Of a DNA stretch of 7,386 nt, positions 7,216 to 7,386 are shown piece after piece. This stretch comes from Acidobacteriota bacterium. GTDB lineage: Bacteria; Acidobacteriota; Terriglobia; Bryobacterales; JACQDG01. Under the pieces are notes generated by a model. That model saw only the letters and a program-made list of their open reading frames with translations, had not been told where the DNA came from and did not search any database. Both the position numbers and the translations under genes were made by a program. The stretch covers positions 1-7,386 of the forward strand of contig JACQDG010000404.1 in the NCBI GenBank assembly GCA_016201185.1. The letters run 5' to 3'. Position 1 is the stretch's first letter. Each line of letters starts with the position of its first letter.

Positions 7216-7337
7216 GCCGGTGGGCAGGGTCTGGCGGGACGCGCCAGAGTGGACCATCGGCGCCCAATCCACACAAAGAGAACTGGTTAGCAAAGAGTGG
7301 GGATGGGAAGTTAACCGGGCTAGCGCGAGGCGGGAGC

Positions 7338-7372
7338 TGTCCGAAAAACGGTCGTTGTCTGAAAATCGGACA
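7338..7372. promoter_or_regulatory. Two tandem 17-bp dyads, candidate operator or activator site
   Basis: Site 1 (7338-7354) reads TGTCCGAAAAACGGTCG and site 2 (7356-7372) reads TGTCTGAAAATCGGACA. Site 2 is a near-perfect inverted repeat (TGTCTGA / TCGGACA, six of seven pairs) around three A's. Site 1 is a weaker version of the same dyad. The two copies agree at 13 of 17 positions and are set 18 bases apart, the arrangement expected for two protein dimers side by side. They lie about 310 bases upstream of the first cytochrome gene. They could instead serve a gene beyond the right edge. The binding protein is unknown. Confidence 0.5.
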
Positions 7373-7386
7373 CCGCCGCGCCGCCA

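Larger units (their letters stand above)
7031..7386. other. Non-coding region upstream of the operon
   Basis: These 356 bases carry no reading frame with recognisable protein features on either strand. They hold the ribosome binding site of the first gene, the paired dyads near the right end and the weak sigma-54-like element. No convincing sigma-70 promoter or terminator hairpin was found. The operon promoter most likely lies here, because no gene is seen between this region and the first cytochrome. Confidence 0.6.

Noticed and set aside
7094..7276. Minus-strand frame of 60 codons upstream of the first cytochrome, and a frame open from the right edge to about 7150
   Set aside because: Neither has a good ribosome binding site or protein-like composition, and no family is recognised.
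7283..7318. Inverted repeat CTGGTTA / TAACCGG with a 22-base loop
   Set aside because: Only six of seven pairs with a long loop and no T-run; not convincing as a terminator or operator.

Overview
The window is GC-rich and almost entirely filled by one minus-strand gene cluster, which reads from about 7030 down to 1 and continues past the left edge. It encodes an extracytoplasmic electron-transfer complex of the complex iron-sulfur molybdoenzyme (CISM) kind. The closest known architectures are alternative complex III (Act), the Qrc quinone reductase complex and Psr/Nrf-type modules. Gene content and style fit an environmental bacterium with a cytochrome-rich respiratory chain. Acidobacteriota is a plausible guess, but nothing in the window proves the taxon.

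Layout in transcription order: (1) 7030-5804, a membrane-anchored cytochrome c with four tandem single-heme domains; (2) 5804-5268, a membrane-anchored pentaheme cytochrome of the cytochrome c7/ActA-like type; (3) 5284-4025, a second four-domain cytochrome c, paralogous to the first and with a Sec-type signal peptide; (4) 4028-1611, a molybdopterin-oxidoreductase-family subunit with a Tat signal and an N-terminal [4Fe-4S] motif; (5) 1596-886, a ferredoxin-like subunit with 16 cluster cysteines for four iron-sulfur clusters; (6) 908 to beyond 1, an NrfD/PsrC/ActC-type integral membrane quinone-site subunit. This last gene is broken: it lacks a central block of roughly 90-100 residues and changes frame at about 676-705. 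The genes overlap or lie within 14 bases of each other, so they form one translationally coupled operon.

How the parts would work together (inference from family knowledge): the NrfD-type subunit exchanges electrons with the quinone pool, the iron-sulfur subunit and the molybdopterin-family subunit sit on the periplasmic face, and 13 c-type hemes pass electrons to or from soluble carriers or a terminal oxidase. Direction and physiological partner cannot be read from the sequence. As it stands, the NrfD subunit could not be made full length, so the complex is either inactivated in this genome or the sequence carries an assembly error.

The 356 bases at the right end (7031-7386) hold no convincing gene. 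They contain a strong ribosome binding site for the first cytochrome, a pair of tandem 17-bp dyads near 7338-7372 that look like an operator or activator site, and a weak sigma-54-like GG-N10-GC element between them. No tRNA, rRNA, CRISPR array, insertion sequence or terminator was seen.
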